The notes under the pieces are model-generated. The model ran no database searches and was not told where the DNA came from. It saw nothing but the letters and a program-made list of their open reading frames with translations. This document shows positions 5,757 to 5,916 of a stretch of 5,916 nt of DNA, piece by piece. The translations under genes were made by a program, and so were the position numbers. The DNA comes from Natronohydrobacter sp. (lineage in GTDB: Bacteria > Pseudomonadota > Alphaproteobacteria > Rhodobacterales > Rhodobacteraceae). Position 1 is the stretch's first letter. Each line of letters begins with the position of its first letter. Location: positions 1-5,916 of the forward strand of contig SKGU01000054.1 in the NCBI GenBank assembly GCA_007117255.1, in the 5' to 3' direction.

Positions 5757-5916
5757 CAGCGGGCCTCTTTCGGTTCACTATGACGCCCGTTCTGGTGGGC
5801 ATGATCGCCCCCTTCAGGCTTGTCATCATTACGGAAAATGGAATTGGCGGTCTCATCGTGAACCTTGCTCGCACCGGGGCGCAGGATGTAGACGAACACC
5901 CCGATGAAGAACAGGA
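5756..5916 (-). CDS. ccoQ: cbb3-type cytochrome c oxidase subunit CcoQ (partial, N-terminus outside window)
   Basis: The last 52 codons and the TGA stop (5758-5756) are visible. The fragment starts LFFIGVFVYILRPGASKVHD, the end of the single membrane helix followed by the conserved RPG turn, then ANSIFRNDD, a segment typical of CcoQ, and a hydrophilic, His- and Glu-containing tail. CcoQ is a small non-haem subunit that helps stabilise the complex. The whole gene is probably 60-75 residues, with its start just past the right edge. Its stop overlaps the ccoP start by one base, so the two are co-transcribed. Confidence 0.9.
   Translation of the reverse strand, partial: LFFIGVFVYILRPGASKVHDETANSIFRNDDKPEGGDHAHQNGRHSEPKEAR

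Overview
The window reads as a chromosomal segment of an alphaproteobacterium of the Rhodobacter/Paracoccus/Roseobacter type (Rhodobacterales). The basis is fairly high GC, the style of the CcoP, CcoH and CcoG sequences, and FnrL-type TTGAC-N4-ATCAA boxes. All recognised genes lie on the minus strand, so the biological reading order runs from high to low coordinates. No mobile element, tRNA, rRNA or CRISPR was seen.

Right part (4836-5916): the 3' end of ccoQ and the whole of ccoP, which are the last genes of the ccoNOQP operon for cbb3-type cytochrome c oxidase. They overlap by one base. ccoP is followed by a strong intrinsic terminator at 4780-4810.

Middle (3602-4774): two genes lie between the structural and assembly operons. 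One is a GcvA-like LysR-family regulator on the minus strand (3602-4510). The other is a possible 55-codon gene on the plus strand (4607-4774), with a very good Shine-Dalgarno sequence and no family I recognise. Their start codons face each other across 96 bases, the usual geometry of a LysR regulator and its target. A T-N11-A dyad lies in the gap.

Intergenic region 3363-3601: it holds two near-perfect FNR boxes (one overlapping the regulator's stop codon, one upstream of ccoG), an 11-bp inverted repeat, three copies of the octamer ACCGGTGT and a second T-N11-A dyad. I see no convincing gene there.

Left part (1-3362): ccoG, ccoH and a partial ccoI, spaced as one translationally coupled operon (4-base overlap, then an 11-base gap). 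CcoG and CcoI serve copper handling and CcoH serves assembly of the oxidase; ccoS would be expected just outside the left edge. Together the window encodes the end of a microaerobic terminal oxidase and the start of its assembly machinery, apparently under FNR control. The core genes are ordinary. The parts worth a second look are the intervening regulator, the small ORF and the crowded ccoG promoter region.
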